Shown here: positions 1 through 12,110 of the stretch, in pieces
Position numbering within the stretch: position 1 is the first letter of the stretch
Layout of the letters: each line of letters opens with the position of its first letter
NCBI GenBank assembly: GCA_033060915.1
Contig: CM065387.1
Coordinates: 38,740,001-38,804,000, forward strand
Length of the DNA stretch: 64,000 bases
Direction: 5' to 3'
Source of the DNA: Euryodendron excelsum
Taxonomy: Eukaryota; Streptophyta; Magnoliopsida; Ericales; Pentaphylacaceae
Made by a program: the position numbers and the translations under genes
The notes under the pieces: generated by a model
The model's database searches: none
What the model saw: only the letters and a program-made list of their open reading frames with translations
What the model was told of the DNA's origin: nothing

Positions 1-866
1 CCTCATATTTCAAAGTTGAGTGCGGCAATTTTAATTACTACTAATTATACACAGATACCTATAAAGAGTGAAAAATAAAAAGTCTTTATTTTATTTTTGT
101 CTGTAAAGCAAATGAAGAGTCTCTTACTATTAAAAGCCTTACAACCACACAACAACAAGAGGACGGTTCGCTAGCTGTGGTGTCTCCCAGTGGATCAAAA
201 CATTTTCCCTTATCTCTTCAACCACTCTGCTCCAGAAGTCTCCTCCTCCTACAGTCCTACACCGTCTCTGCCTTCTCTCTCCCTCATGGCCTTCTTGATC
301 TCCGAACCCAACTCCGATAGATCATTGGTTGAGCTGTTGTTTGTTGGTTGTGGACGTGGCTAATGAGAAGAGCTCGGTTGGGTACTCACAGGTTGGGGTT
401 TAGACTCAGATTCAGAGATGTTCTTGATGGGTTAAGGGTCTTCTTCTTCGGCGGTGGTGGCTTTGACGGCGACGGAAACAAATGGTAAGCTCCCATCTTC
501 CTCAGGAGAGCAATTCTTCCTCTTGGGAGTGCCATTCTCCTTCTTCGTCTTCCACAGAAAGACCCAAACCCAACCCTAAATTGATAATCTGAAATCTCCA
601 ATCTTCCTCTTCTCCATCACCACCCTCGTCCTCCACTTCTTCTCGCCGGCGGCCAGGCCCTCCATTGCCGGAGCTCTGGCGACTGAAATCGAATCGGACA
701 ATTGAAGTCCAAAATGGACGACTCCTGTAACTAAGCATCACAGCCACATCCGGATTGAAATTGCCGCACCCGACACAAATCCCGCTCCCGCTCCCGCACC
801 CGCACTCATGTCGGATCATGTCAACAGGGGTACTCCTTCAGAAATGGCAAGTCCGCGTAACATAGC
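1..866 (-). other. GC-richer genic-looking fragment left of duplication copy A
   Basis: This stretch is richer in CpG than its surroundings and looks like the 5' end of a gene. On the minus strand an open frame of 105 codons (819-502) is rich in Gly, Arg and Glu, and an overlapping frame (601-386) ends near a good splice donor (AACCT|GTGAGTACCC, about 394). The frames overlap out of register and neither resembles a family I know. On the plus strand a short frame starts at the ATG near 285. The segment is absent from the left flank of copy B, so it lies outside the duplication. A first exon or promoter region of a broken gene is the best guess. Confidence 0.25.
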
Positions 867-1879
867 TTGGAGATTATACTTTTTTGGTCTTTTGTTAGGA
901 AACAAAGCATTGGAGATTGTATTTTTCTTAATCTAAATACTAATTAATTATGTAACCCAGTAAAAGCAAACAGAGATTAAAGTTTGAGTTGCAGATTTAA
1001 TTTATTGGCTTTATTGCAGATTCAATGTCTTAGTTGGACTTTGATTTTACAAGCTTCATTACCTATGAATAATGGTTTGATATACTTTTAATGTAACATT
1101 ACTCTTAACACTTCGTTTTAATTTATTGGTTTCAATAATGTAAAATATTTATGACACCATGGTTTGATTCCTGTTGAACCACTAACCTGTAACCCGATCC
1201 CTTTTTCGGTTCGCTCAATGGTCCAAGTTTCAAACCATTGGAACTAAGCATATGACTTCCATTTTAAGTATGAAATGCTATATTTTAACTTGCAAATACC
1301 ATTTTACCTTAAAAAAATAAAAAGAGTATTTATAAAATATGAAATCTAACCGTGTCCAAGTGTCGTTGAATATAAAAATTATATGAATCCGACATTTGGG
1401 AGACAAACCCATACCTTACAACAAGACCCAAGCAGAGGTAACATAGGTAAAAATTTTATACATCATCAGGGACCAAACTAGAAATTATGTTGAGAGGAGA
1501 CCATGGAAGACCAAGGTGAATTTTTTTTAATTTTGTTGAGGGGTTAAGATAAAAAAATCTCTTGAATTTTGGAAGGTCAAGCTAAATTTTTTGAATTTTG
1601 TTGGAGGCTTAAAAGTAAAAATTGTTAAATTTTGAAAGGTCAGAGGAAAATTTTTAAACTTGCAGGGGGGGGGCAATATACGATATACCCTTTCTTACCA
1701 TAAATACTCAAAATTTATAAGGCTTGAATAGGATTTCGTCGAAGTTTAGGGAGGGGCCATGTCAAACCGTAGGTCCTTTCCTGTGCATCATGTAGTTCAA
1801 ATTACGCCATTGTCTATGCTGATCAACTGGCAAATCTTTGCACAACCTCAAGAACTAGTGTGTGAAATTTCTTTAGGAA

Positions 1880-3800
1880 AGGTCATATACCACACTACAG
1901 ATCTTGAAGTTATCCGGTACATAAGACCTTTCTCTGCAAATCTTGTAGGAGGTGTCCTGAACTTAGTGAAGACTTTGCTCAACACAGTACCATAGATGAC
2001 AGTAACATGAATAATCTACTTTAACCAAACTGAATAATATTAAAAAGACCATACCTCCATCTGACCCCAGTTGAACCACTTTAGTCTCAATTTCAGCTAC
2101 AAATGGATATTAAACCAAGCCTTTTTCCCAATTTTGCTTTTCTTGCTGTAAATTTTCCATGTTTGTAGTGTTGGCCCTGATAGCTGCTTCTTGCAGCTTC
2201 TCGAGCTGTGCAATATACATCAAACAATTCATACATCTACAACAACTTTAGTCCAAATAAGTGGCACAAGTTAAAGACTCACTTCTCTTTGTTGCATCTT
2301 TTCTTCCTTTAAGCGAATTCTTTCTTCCTTCATTGTCCTTTTTTTTCCCCAATATCTTCATCCATATCCGTTCCCTTATTAAAAATACCTCACTTCCACT
2401 TTTCTGTTTCAGGACATTCCCCATTACCTCCGATCTGTCAATTTCTTCGTTATGATAATCATGTACCTCAACAAAATTTCTTCAAGATGTTGCCATGAAT
2501 AGAACAAAATGAGCAATGTGACCTGTACAAACAATATCTGTTTTATATGTACTACAGTAAAGATTCTTCAAAAAGAAACTCAAACTTGGAACACTATCTA
2601 GTTTAAAGTATAAGAAAAAGCCAAAAAAATGTGTCACAGAATACCAAACAAATTCAGAATTAAATATCTCAACATTAATATTTACCATAATACAAGGCAT
2701 AATCTCTAGCATTGTGAATGGAAAAATGCTCAAAACTATAAAGTGACACTTTAAGTTTCACTATTCTATTTTCCAAAACTTAGGTGCTAGAATGTCTGAA
2801 TTGGTGGAATTCTGAAACCGTACATCAGAACTTAGATATCCAGAAATCTTCAAATTTACGTTACATCATAACGGATTTCTCCAAATAGAAAGTTAATTAC
2901 ATAGAAGGACGTCTTGAACTTTCTCAAAATTTTAATCTTATTCAACTCTATACTCTAGAATTTCACTTTTAGCACATTTAGAAACTAAGTCATACTTCTA
3001 GGACATCTTTAGGAAACTTAATTTTTCTGGTGGGCTTCGGTAAGCTTAGAGGTTTACTATTCTAAGGTAGAAGAAAGGTTCTAAGGCTTGGAAACGAGAA
3101 GTGGCTGAAACATACCTCGTTCGAAAAGTGGCAGGTTGCTGGTAATTTTTGTGGTGGGTTTAGGGAACATTATAGGTTTAGGATTCTAAGGTAGAAGGTT
3201 CTAAGTTTTGTAAGCAAGAAGGGGCTGAACATTAGTTGGTTCAAAAAGTGGCACGTTGGTGGACCTTTCAAAATTTAAAACGATGAAGTTAAAAAAATTT
3301 GTGATTTTCATTTGTCTAGACTCTAGAGGTTCTGGAATAGACTTTCTTGATCAGTCTTCAATTTGGTAAGAAGATGAAAGCAATGCATTTTTGAGCATCC
3401 ACCAGCATGCTTATGCAATTCCACATAGTCAATTTGAGATAAATATGTAATAAGTCGCCTGAGTGGTAAAGGAAGACGCTAAGAGAGAGAATCTGAAAAA
3501 AATGAAATTGCTTCGATGCAAGCAAGAATCACAATTCTAAATCAACAAAAAAAAAAAAAGTCAGCTTTTTTACCAACTCCAATTGGAAACAAAATACAAA
3601 TTAAAGTTGCACAGAAATCAAATCCGAAACAAATGCTTATTGAAAATTACATAAAAACCAAATGTGATATGCTTATTAACTATATATAAATAGTTTTTAT
3701 GGAGTACCTGTCTACTATAGAAAAAGAGTGTGCTTCTTGGATGTTCAACTGAACTTTAGCTAGAATGCTGTGAACTGCAGATTTTGTACAGTTGAGCTGC
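1880..3800 (-). pseudogene. Remains of a multi-exon coiled-coil gene (copy A)
   Basis: Exon-like pieces with splice signals lie on the minus strand. 3796-3708 has acceptor GGCAG and donor CAG|GTACTC. About 2375-2283 contains the charged run KEERIRLKEEKMQQRE and ends at a GTGAGT donor. 2205-2120 is a coiled-coil-like piece with QEKQNWEK, preceded by an ACAG acceptor. 2096-2055 lies between TTTGTAG and GTATGG. The pieces are not joined by one open frame, and in-frame stops and a 23-bp gap make the locus non-functional as read. Copy B keeps the 2205-2120 and 2096-2055 equivalents (51529-51444 and 51420-51379), lacks the 2375-2283 piece, and has changed the 3708 donor GT to GG. I do not recognise the family. 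Confidence 0.4.
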
Positions 3801-4857
3801 CATGAGGTAGAAGCAATACAATATAGTTGAAATTGAAAGGAAATTTTGTTTTCCAAGAATATCCTTGATGTTCTTTGTACGTAAGCTTTGGAAATCATAA
3901 ATTTGTCATGTGCGAAAATTTAGTGCTTAAACTGGATTTAAAGTTTAACTGCACTAGCAAATACAAGCACGAGACAGAGAGAGATCCATTAAATACATAA
4001 AGAAAGTTAATAAAATCAACACCCCATATCTCTAACCTGTATATACTGTTTAACTTCATCTACACGCTCAAGCTTTGTTTAATGACCATTTCCAAGGCAT
4101 TATTTCTCTTTCTCCCATGTAAGATCACAAAAATGAAAGAAAGAAACACCCAGAGAAAGTTGACTGCAAAATCATAGATGTAAATTTGAGTGTGAAAAAA
4201 AGCATAAGGCTTCAGAAAACCCTCTTTATGGGCATATAAAAGAAATCCAGTAAGGAAAATCAACTTAGAACATCCAAAAGACAAACAGTTGGTAAGCATA
4301 GTGATAGTGACCCAAGAACTTCTCACTGAACTTTTCTAGAGTAGTCAAGCCTATACACAGCACAAATTCACCACTACCCAAAGTGGGCATAAATCTCAAA
4401 CAACTATCTTCAGAAAGGAATCAAGAATTGGGGGTTATTCAAACAGATCAAACAAATGAATCCTTTGAACCTTGTGGTTGGGATAGAATGCAAATCCTCT
4501 AGGAAACAAGAAGTTAATTCAGAGCTACAAGAATGTCCAATCAGCCCCATATATTATCAATTAGACCCCATAGATACTACTAGTCATTGGAATGCCAGCA
4601 CTGTCCATGACATCTACAATTCTAATTGCACCAATATATCCCCTCTTAAGGAGACAAGAATCAAACATGATAAGTGCATAAGAGGGTTGCCATGCATAAG
4701 AGGGTTGCCATGCAAAATGCCCCAACTCTAAGACATTTTCATAGTATTAAGGGAGGGACTCAACAACATCAAGAGCAAGCTTAATTTTTTATTTAACAAC
4801 AAAATATAATGAAAGCTGGGATACTATTGCTCCAGTGGAAATGTAATGCCTAAGTAG

Positions 4858-5316
4858 CTAAGAAGCACAGACACTTCTAAGAAGGTGTTGTGTCCGACAC
4901 GGACACGACACTCATCGAACACTCTTGAACACCTGTCAGACATGCATCCAAATATGTCCTATTATTTTATTAATATTTTTAAAACCTAACACACCTCGGA
5001 CACTAGGTGGACACACGTGTCCGTCCCTTGGACATTTGTGTCCACCACATAGACACAAATAAAACATATAGCATATTTGAAAAAGATAACTTAGGATTCA
5101 ATTGCGAAATAAAATAATATGATTTTAAACCTAGTTTAATATTTAAACAATAGACTACATAATTTTTAATTTAATTAGCATTATCCTACATTTTTCATTC
5201 TCTTAAGAGTAAAATGTTCTTAAATATGGCATATTTGTGTCCCCTCCGTGTCGTGTCTTGTATTTTTTTAAAATCGCTATGTCAACGTGTTTGAGACGAG
5301 TGTCCGTGCTTCTTTG
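4858..5316. mobile_element. hAT-like non-autonomous DNA transposon (459 bp)
   Basis: The element has 18-bp terminal inverted repeats: left CTAAGAAGCACAGACACT, and right, read in reverse complement, CAAAGAAGCACGGACACT (two mismatches). It is flanked by the 8-bp direct repeat CTAAGTAG at 4850-4857 and 5317-5324. An 8-bp target duplication and termini beginning C(A/T)AAG fit the hAT superfamily. The interior is rich in GTGTCC/GGACAC words and has no transposase frame. Copy B of the duplication lacks it at the same site, so it is a clear insertion polymorphism between the paralogues. Confidence 0.85.
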
Positions 5317-5885
5317 CTAAGTAGAGATGCAAGAATGAACCCAAAAAAAAAAAATTCAGTGTATAGATCAAAACAACTACAGATATAGTATGAACATTGC
5401 TTTCTACTATATATATCCCACATGACATTGGTTTCTACCAAAAGATTTGAACAAAAAAACTTCAAACGTTGCACTCGCTTCCATGAAAAAGCAAAAGTAA
5501 AACCTTACACTCATAATTCAGCATCCATGGTGGTTTAGAACTGATTTATAATAAATAACAAGGATGAAAAAAAAAAGTAAGTACTTAGAGAAGACGTATT
5601 AAGTGGAGAACGCAAAGTTAGGTAAGCCAAAGAAGCTGCAATCCTGAACAAAGACAACAAAAAATATCATCAAACATTATGATAAAGAAAACAATAAAAT
5701 AAAAGAAAGAAGATAAAAACACTTGAAGCTTGTGTGGGTTGAAGAATGTTATTAGGTGGAGTATGGTGGCTTTGGCAGGGTGAAGAAATTGTAAGACGTG
5801 GCCGGCGAACCTACAGTGCATCACCGGAGATTCGGTGAAGCTGTATGACAAAGAGAACAAAGCCGAAAATGATGAAGAGAGAATT

Positions 5886-6383
5886 TCAAAAGAGGGAAGA
5901 GAGAGGCGTAAGCAGAAACAATAAGGGAGACTTGTGTTCAGCCAAAAAAATTTCTATAGATGCCTTGGTTAGAAGTCGACAAACAGAAATTAAAATAAAA
6001 TAAAATTGGGTAGAGAGATTTTTCTGCCTTTTGCTTTGCAGAAAGAAGGAGATGAACAACAGAGCTAAAAGAGAAGACAAGGCTGTGATTTTCTCAGCTA
6101 GAGCTTTGCAGCTGCCATCTGATTTTAGACATATATAAGTGAACGAAGGTGCTGGTGTGGTGGTGTTACGGTTGGTGTTTATGGTTATTTCTAGATAGAG
6201 TGAATAGCCAAAGATGATTACCTGAAAGATTTGGGTAGCCGGAGAAGTTATAAAGCTGTGCAGATCAGAGAAGAACAATGACCAGCCTTGAAGATTGATG
6301 AGGAGAAAAGCGAGGGAAAAAAAGGGACATCCGAGAGAGGTATTAGACAAGCAAGAGATAGATTCATCTTCATCGTTATCCAT
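5886..6383 (-). other. Hydrophobic open frame conserved between copies A and B
   Basis: A minus-strand frame of 165 codons in copy A has a partner of 164 codons at 54975-54481 in copy B, with most of the central part shared (for example SLYLEITINTNRNTTTPAPS). It is rich in Leu, Phe and Ser, with two or three hydrophobic stretches. A CTTTCAG|GTAATCATC donor-like site lies inside it near 6222, so it may be exon plus intron rather than one protein. The two copies diverge by frame at both ends. It matches no family I know and may be noncoding sequence of the decayed gene. Confidence 0.2.
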
Positions 6384-9377
6384 TCTCTATCCGGACAAGA
6401 CATAAGCCGTCAACTCATTGCAGAAAACAGCAGCTTTTATGCGCATATCTTAATTGTTATCCCTAATAAAAGCAAAGAGCAGAAGGAAAAACAGGGCAAA
6501 GTGATAAGGGCATACTAGGTATTTCATCGATGCAAATTTCCTTTATTACCCAAATAGAAGAAGAAAACACAACAACAAATATAGAAATTGAAGGATGAAA
6601 TTGACCTTCACAAAGGATGAAAAGTTATTGTTGAGGTGCATCCGCTCTTTATACAAATGTTATGGATTTGTATGCGTTTGACTCTACGTTGCAAATGCAC
6701 TATATTGCCACCACTATATTTTTCTGACCCTTGATTATTCAGCCTTATAAACAAAACACTTTTAGCTCTCTATTCCAGGTCCCAAATCACAACTATCTAG
6801 TCTAATATCCAAATAATATTAAATCAAAATAATTTTAAAGTACAATTGTCCATTTAATATTCCTTTTATCTATCTACTATCTACTACTATTTGAAATTTT
6901 TGTTGTCAAACACTTTATAGGTGATCTTTCAGCTTTGGTGGAATGACAGTTGTGTGAGTCATCTTTTACTTTAACTAAGGTGATCTTTCAACCCATTCAA
7001 TATTCCAATTCTATAACTTAAAGTACTATTACTCACTCAATATTCCATTTATCTATCTACTATCTACTACTATTTAAAATTTCTCTTGTTAAATTTTTTT
7101 CATATTTGGTTGTTATGACAATTTTATGGGTCATTTGATGATTTACCTGATTTTATAGGTAATTTAATTTTAGTTTTGGTGTGGGGGTTATTCTTTTTGT
7201 GCACAAACTTTGTATAAGGGCAGCACCTGAATATACTTTTCTATTAGTTATCAAAAACAAAAGATTATCGATTAGAATACAATGCATATGGTCTATATAT
7301 TTAAATTTTTCCCTTACTGAACAAAAATCCAGCTTGTAGTACTTGTACAATCTTGTTGAATTTTCTCTGCACATAAAGTTTGTTTGCCCAATTTAATCAT
7401 GTCTCCGGTTTCCTAAATCTCTTTCTGATAGTGTTGCAGTCTTCTGAAGTCATGGACGGACAGTGGGTTGGGTTGTGTGGTGGATGTATTTGCTAGAGTA
7501 TCTACTGCTTTTGGTTTCCAAATCCTTCGGCAGAAACTATGAAACTTCACAAACTTCATCTCCCTTTGAATCCGAGCTACATATTACTGAGGACACTAGA
7601 AGAAAATACATGCATTGGTGCTTAACATAATACTGAATCTCATAACCATACCCTTAATCGTGTCAGCCTAGCAATGTCTTTCACCATACCAAGAGGAAGG
7701 CCAAGTAATTCTAGACAAGTCACTGTTCAACGTGAAGCTGCAGCAAGAAAGTAACAGAACATCATAATTGCAATCTATATTCGATAGCTGTTTTCTACGA
7801 AAGAAGGCATACTCAAAGTGCCATAGTCTTCAAGTATGGAATGTGCTACAAAAGTAAAACCACACCTGCTCAAATATTGATATTCCATTATAGGTAGATC
7901 CATCTCAGATTGCAGACTTTGTCATGAAATTATGTTATGTGATTCCAAAGTATATCTAAAGCCCAAGTACTCACAACATGTCATTCCCTTTTAAAGTAGG
8001 GTTGCACAACAGGAAGACATAGAGCTTCTTCTCATATTCTTGTTATTAAACATCATGTGCATAAAAATACAACAAAGACATTAAATAAATGCAGAAAAAT
8101 GAACCAAGCTCTTTCCTGCCAAAGCCAGCTCGCACAAACAGCCAATGGCTGAAAGCATAAATGCAATTGTTATCCAAGATAAAGGAATAGAAAATCAGTC
8201 ATTCAATTGCGTAGAAAGAATACATTTCTAAGTAAATAAAGCACTAGCCTTACTAGAATGGCATCATAACTGTAGCAAGAGGAACATTCTAAAACTCCAA
8301 AAAACTTTTGCCTAAAAAAATATTTTTCAATTTGTTCCACTAAAATAGCAAATTGCCCCCTGAATTTTTTGAAAACTATGCACCCCTGTTAGTAAAAAAA
8401 AATCCATAAATTGCCCTTATATATTTTATAGTGAAAATCCCTTTTTTTTTTGTAATTATAACCAAAAAAAGAAGCTTATAACAGACAGAATTTAACTTGA
8501 AGATGGAAAAAGTCGGTGCTTTATCCGCCACCACCATTCTGTTTAAGTCACAAAGCCCATCACAGTCCACAGCACAAAGCCCATCACACTCTGACACAGA
8601 ACATGGACCACAGCTATGACAAAGAACATGGAAAACAGCCCCACTTTTTTAGCAAATACTGATTCAACATTGGATAAATTAAGGCATCAACCAATAAATA
8701 TACCTCCCTTCCCTATTTCCATTTTTATAGCAATACTAAATGGATTCATGAATCGCATAGCAAGTCCAAACGCAGCTCATTCAAACCAAGAGAAAGATTT
8801 CAATCCAGCCCTCATACATAACAGGAGCTACTCTCATTACGATCCCCTAAATCATGAGTTTTTTTTATGTTTTTACTGCCCAAAAGAAGTAGTGTTCTTT
8901 GAATTTCAAATAGAAGAGCAATGATGAAGACCTTAGTTAATGGAAGAGCAGATATCAGATTTTCAGCTACAAAGATCAATTGAATAATGTACAAATTCCA
9001 ATTTGGGGGGCAGCAGGAAGGATTGGGGAAATATATAGAACCATTTTGACTGCACATGCACAAAAACACTTATATATGCATTATTGTGGAGATTCTACCA
9101 CGGTGATCTTAGTTTCAGATAGAAAATTATTGGCGCAGAGCTTGGCGCTACAGGTGCCAGAGTTTTTTGATCTGAATGTACCTACTGAAACAGAGATTAT
9201 ACAGTGTAATTTGTACGTACAACAGAATATAAGAAGTGTTTATCGAACAAACCCCACTACATTGAAGTATAGAACCATTTCGTAGATCTAGAATTCAGGG
9301 ATGTAGGGTTTCTAATCTGAATTTGATCTTAACAAGTATAAATGCATTTAAATCTGGGGTTAAATAATTTCAAATAC

Positions 9378-9547
9378 CTATATACGAGGACATCGACAAG
9401 TTGTCGATGGACGTCGAACAGATGTCATCGTCGTCAACTTCTTCTTAGCCGCCACATCTTCACCGTCAGAAGGGAGAGAGAGGGGGACTGATCTCAGAGT
9501 GAGTAAGAAGTCACAGTAGTGTTGCTGAACTCTCCGTCGATCGATCT

Positions 9548-9581
<34 letters not shown>

Positions 9582-9719
9582 GGTGGCCGGGAGAAGAAAG
9601 TGAGAGGAGGCGAGTGACAATTGACAACAACGTAGGAAAAATACATGAGATGTTATTTTAGTAAGATTTAAAAAACGACGTCCCTTATTTGTTGCGATGA
9701 GGTGGGGAGCTAACAGCAT
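9378..9719 (-). other. Possible 5' leader / first exon of the duplicated locus (copy A)
   Basis: At the right end of copy A, the minus strand shows a pyrimidine-rich (CT)n leader followed by an open stretch with DGEDVAAKKKLTTMTSVRRP, matched in copy B at 58126-57806. The CT-rich leader followed by a GC-richer frame is typical of plant 5' UTRs and first exons, and the position fits the start of the minus-strand locus whose exon-like pieces lie further left. Copy B carries about 32 extra bases just downstream, between GACAA and TTGTCG. No conserved domain is seen. Confidence 0.25.
9548..9572. repeat. (GA)n microsatellite, copy A
   Basis: An uninterrupted GA run follows GATCGATCT. The orthologous position in copy B (about 58050-58080) has only short GA runs broken by GACA, so the repeat length changed after duplication. 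Confidence 0.85.
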
Positions 9720-10012
9720 AATCGCGTATTTTTAGCAAGAAAGATTATTATAAATACGACTAATAGAGAATGATTCAATCAGATTTGAAATAAACAATTT
9801 TTGACTTGCTTAACCTTACTTTTAGCCTTTGTCTTGCGTCATGACCTGATTTTTCATACTTATAACTGTATATATAGCTAGCGTGTATGTATATTTAAAT
9901 TAATCGGGTCATTAGCTTCTTGACATGATCTCTCTTTAAATACATATTTATTTGTAATATATATCTCTTCTTCTTGTTTTTGTCTGAATTATAATTTCAA
10001 GAATGGAACCGT

Positions 10013-10472
10013 AAAAAATCCTCTTCGCCCTCCTCAACATTGTAGGCTTAACCTTGTCTCTATTCTTTATAATTACTATTTCCTTGCAGCTTTTGGATGG
10101 AGATGAAGAATGTGAATACCCAACACTTGTTGAAAATTAGGGATGGGGGTGTACATGCTCACTATTCCACTTATTGGCTTCTCAATAACATTTACGAACT
10201 AAAAGCTCAAAACATTACCCACAATTTATGTATTAATGTTTACCGTTTTCTTTGCATTGAGTGTTGTTTTACTCTTTGTTTTTCCCATAGCAAGTAAAAT
10301 CTTTTCCTTTAGAAACGGCACAAGCACTAGGAATGCTTTGAAAACTTTTCCACCATGGCTACAAATTGAGCTTGTTGGTGATGGGAAATGAGATGGAATC
10401 AAGAGGTGTTTCGTTAAAGAAAAAGTTTGCAGAAGGCACCCTAGTGATGCCCCAACAATGTCTATGGAGGTA

Positions 10473-10523
<51 letters not shown>

Positions 10524-10912
10524 TACACATATGTACTTATATATGTGTGTATATACATAAATTTATTTTCTTTTCCTTCTTTAATTTTCACCAATTGCAA
10601 ACAAGTTGTTGTTGGTCGCCAAATCATTATGGGTTCAAATACAAGAATGCAACACACTGGGAGGTGCCAAAGTCAGGTCTTGACTCCAGGGACTCAGATT
10701 GCTTCATCTGGAGCAAGAAACCTAGTAAAGCTTGCTACGACTGCGACTCATGCAAAGTTGAGTATATATTCAGCTTTGAGCTTAGCTGGGTGAGATTATG
10801 TTTTAATTGTTTTCTTATAAGCTTCTGTTTTGCTTTCAGCACCCTTATGCTGTTCGTAGGACAAGATCACAAGCTAAAAAAATATATGAAAAAAAGACAA
10901 GGTCTGATATAG
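10013..10912 (+). pseudogene. Decayed tetraspanin gene
   Basis: Tetraspanins are four-pass membrane scaffold proteins with a cysteine-rich large outer loop. In order, the plus strand shows a TM1-like segment (LFALLNIVGLTLSLFFIIT, about 10018-10075), a short loop, a TM2-like segment (about 10148-10195), TM3 (IYVLMFTVFFALSVVLLFVF, about 10228-10290), and the large loop with PPWLQ and CFVKEKVC. After an intron containing a CT repeat come SCCWSP, GFKYKNATHWE, DSDCFIW and CYDCDSCK (about 10590-10755), the plant-type CC and C-x2-C-x2-C pattern. A hydrophobic TM4-like stretch and a basic tail follow. Stops interrupt it: TAG near 10138, TAA near 10201, and TGA near 10393 where a Trp is usual. It begins about 12 bp after copy A ends. 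Confidence 0.8.
10477..10519. repeat. (CT)n microsatellite in the tetraspanin pseudogene intron
   Basis: About 21 CT units directly follow the putative donor ATGGAG|GTAATTT, inside the intron between the two halves of the large-loop coding sequence. Confidence 0.9.
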
Positions 10913-11021
10913 GAATATATATACCTATACATACCTATAAATATATAGACCTATATTTTGTTAAGAGATTTGTTTCATCATGTCCTTTTTTGATGTGTTA
11001 TTCAATAAGAATGAGGACTTA

Positions 11022-11535
11022 GCTCCCAGCAAAGTAAATGGAAATGTGGTCTGGTAACGAGCAATCGTCTTCCATAAGCTCGAAGGCACATTGGACTAGG
11101 AATGAAAGAAATAAGAAAAAATGCAAAGGAAGTCATTTGGTCACCATGAAAAGGAAAAGTCTCTATATTCATACAAAAAAAAAAAAATTATACACAAAAC
11201 ACAACTAAGGGTGCCATTTTTTAAATTATGAGTCAAGATAGTGGGTGTTTTGATTTGAATGAAAAACTCACAAATAGTCACCTCATTATATATGAAAAGT
11301 TTGTATAAAATTTGTCTATATAGCATTACTAAAAAATAATATCTAACTTGCCATTAAATATAAAAAGTTATTTTTCCAAAAGCTTTGTAAAAGCAAATCC
11401 AGAATGATATGACAGTGATATTTTATAACTGCAAAGTTGAAAGAATTAATGCGTATTTAACTTTAGAATGAATGATTTTTGTTCAACACATGTATATAAA
11501 CTTTCTCCAAGGGGCTCTATAAAGTAGCTCTCTTA
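11022..11535. other. AT-rich intergenic sequence with a MITE remnant
   Basis: No gene is seen. About 11190-11330 resembles the GGTAATGCTATACA MITE family found elsewhere in the window: it shares a TGAGT..TTTTGATTTGAATGAAAAACTC-like interior and ends in CTATATAGCATTACT. Confidence 0.45.
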
Positions 11536-11909
11536 GAGCATCTCTAACGGGTTTTCTAAAGTGACTTTCTTAGCTAGTATAAAGAGCTAAACCTCGAAAA
11601 TGGCACTTCAACTAACTCTATATATAGCTCTCTATTTTAGAGAGTCTCATTTTGGCTTTTCAAATATAGAAAGCCAAAAGTGGCTCTTTAAATCTTAATT
11701 CACAAATTTTTCTCTCTCTCTCTCTCTCTCTCACATTTATTTTCTCTTTTATTAGAGTAAATGTTAAAAAAGGAATAATTCATGAGGTGGCTAATTAAAA
11801 TAAAGAGTATGATTGGAGCATTTTTTTAAAAATGGCTAGCTAAAATAGAAAATTGTGTTTTTAAGTACGTTTTGACCAGCTATTTTAGAGAGTAGTCTTG
11901 GAGATGCTC
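11536..11909. mobile_element. PIF/Harbinger-like MITE 1
   Basis: Termini GAGCATCTCTAACGGG and, in reverse complement, GAGCATCTCCAAGAC form inverted repeats. TTA on both sides (11533-11535 and 11910-11912) is the 3-bp target duplication typical of PIF/Harbinger. The interior repeats CTCTCTATTTTAGAGAG-type words and carries no coding frame. Confidence 0.8.
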
Positions 11910-12110
11910 TTAGCTACTTTAGAGAGTCAAATCTAAAAAATGTCCCTCTAATAAGCTCTCTATTTTAGAGAGTTGCACTTTAGCTCTCCAAATGTAGAGA
12001 ACCAAAAGTGGCTCTCTAAACTTTAAATGATAATATTTTTCAAACCTCTCTTTTTTTTCTTTCCTATTTTTTCTCTCTTTTCTTAGGGTAACTGTTAAAA
12101 TAAAAATAAT

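Larger units (their letters stand above)
867..10001. repeat. Segmental duplication, copy A (9.1 kb)
   Basis: The block aligns collinearly and in the same orientation with 50149-58518. The alignment starts at GCTTGGAGATT (A) / GCTTGAAGATT (B) and ends at the CAAG following TCTGAATTATAATT. Most lines match base for base with scattered substitutions, and indels separate the copies. A alone has the 459-bp element at 4858-5316, about 250 bp at 2279-2524, extra sequence near 8320-8470 and an 18-bp tandem duplication at about 4678-4713. B alone has about 32 bp near 57877-57908 and a (GA)n expansion. No intact gene is visible, but exon-like pieces of a decayed minus-strand gene are. The two blocks could be a tandem duplication later pushed apart by retroelements, or a dispersed copy. 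Confidence 0.9.

Noticed and set aside
386..819. Glycine/arginine-rich frames as a functional gene
   Set aside because: Two overlapping frames out of register without a recognisable domain; kept only as a possible 5' exon with low confidence.
8616..8924. Open frame of 102 codons, conserved in copy B (57096-57383), as a gene
   Set aside because: The conservation equals that of the surrounding duplicated noncoding DNA, the ends differ by frame, and no domain is visible.
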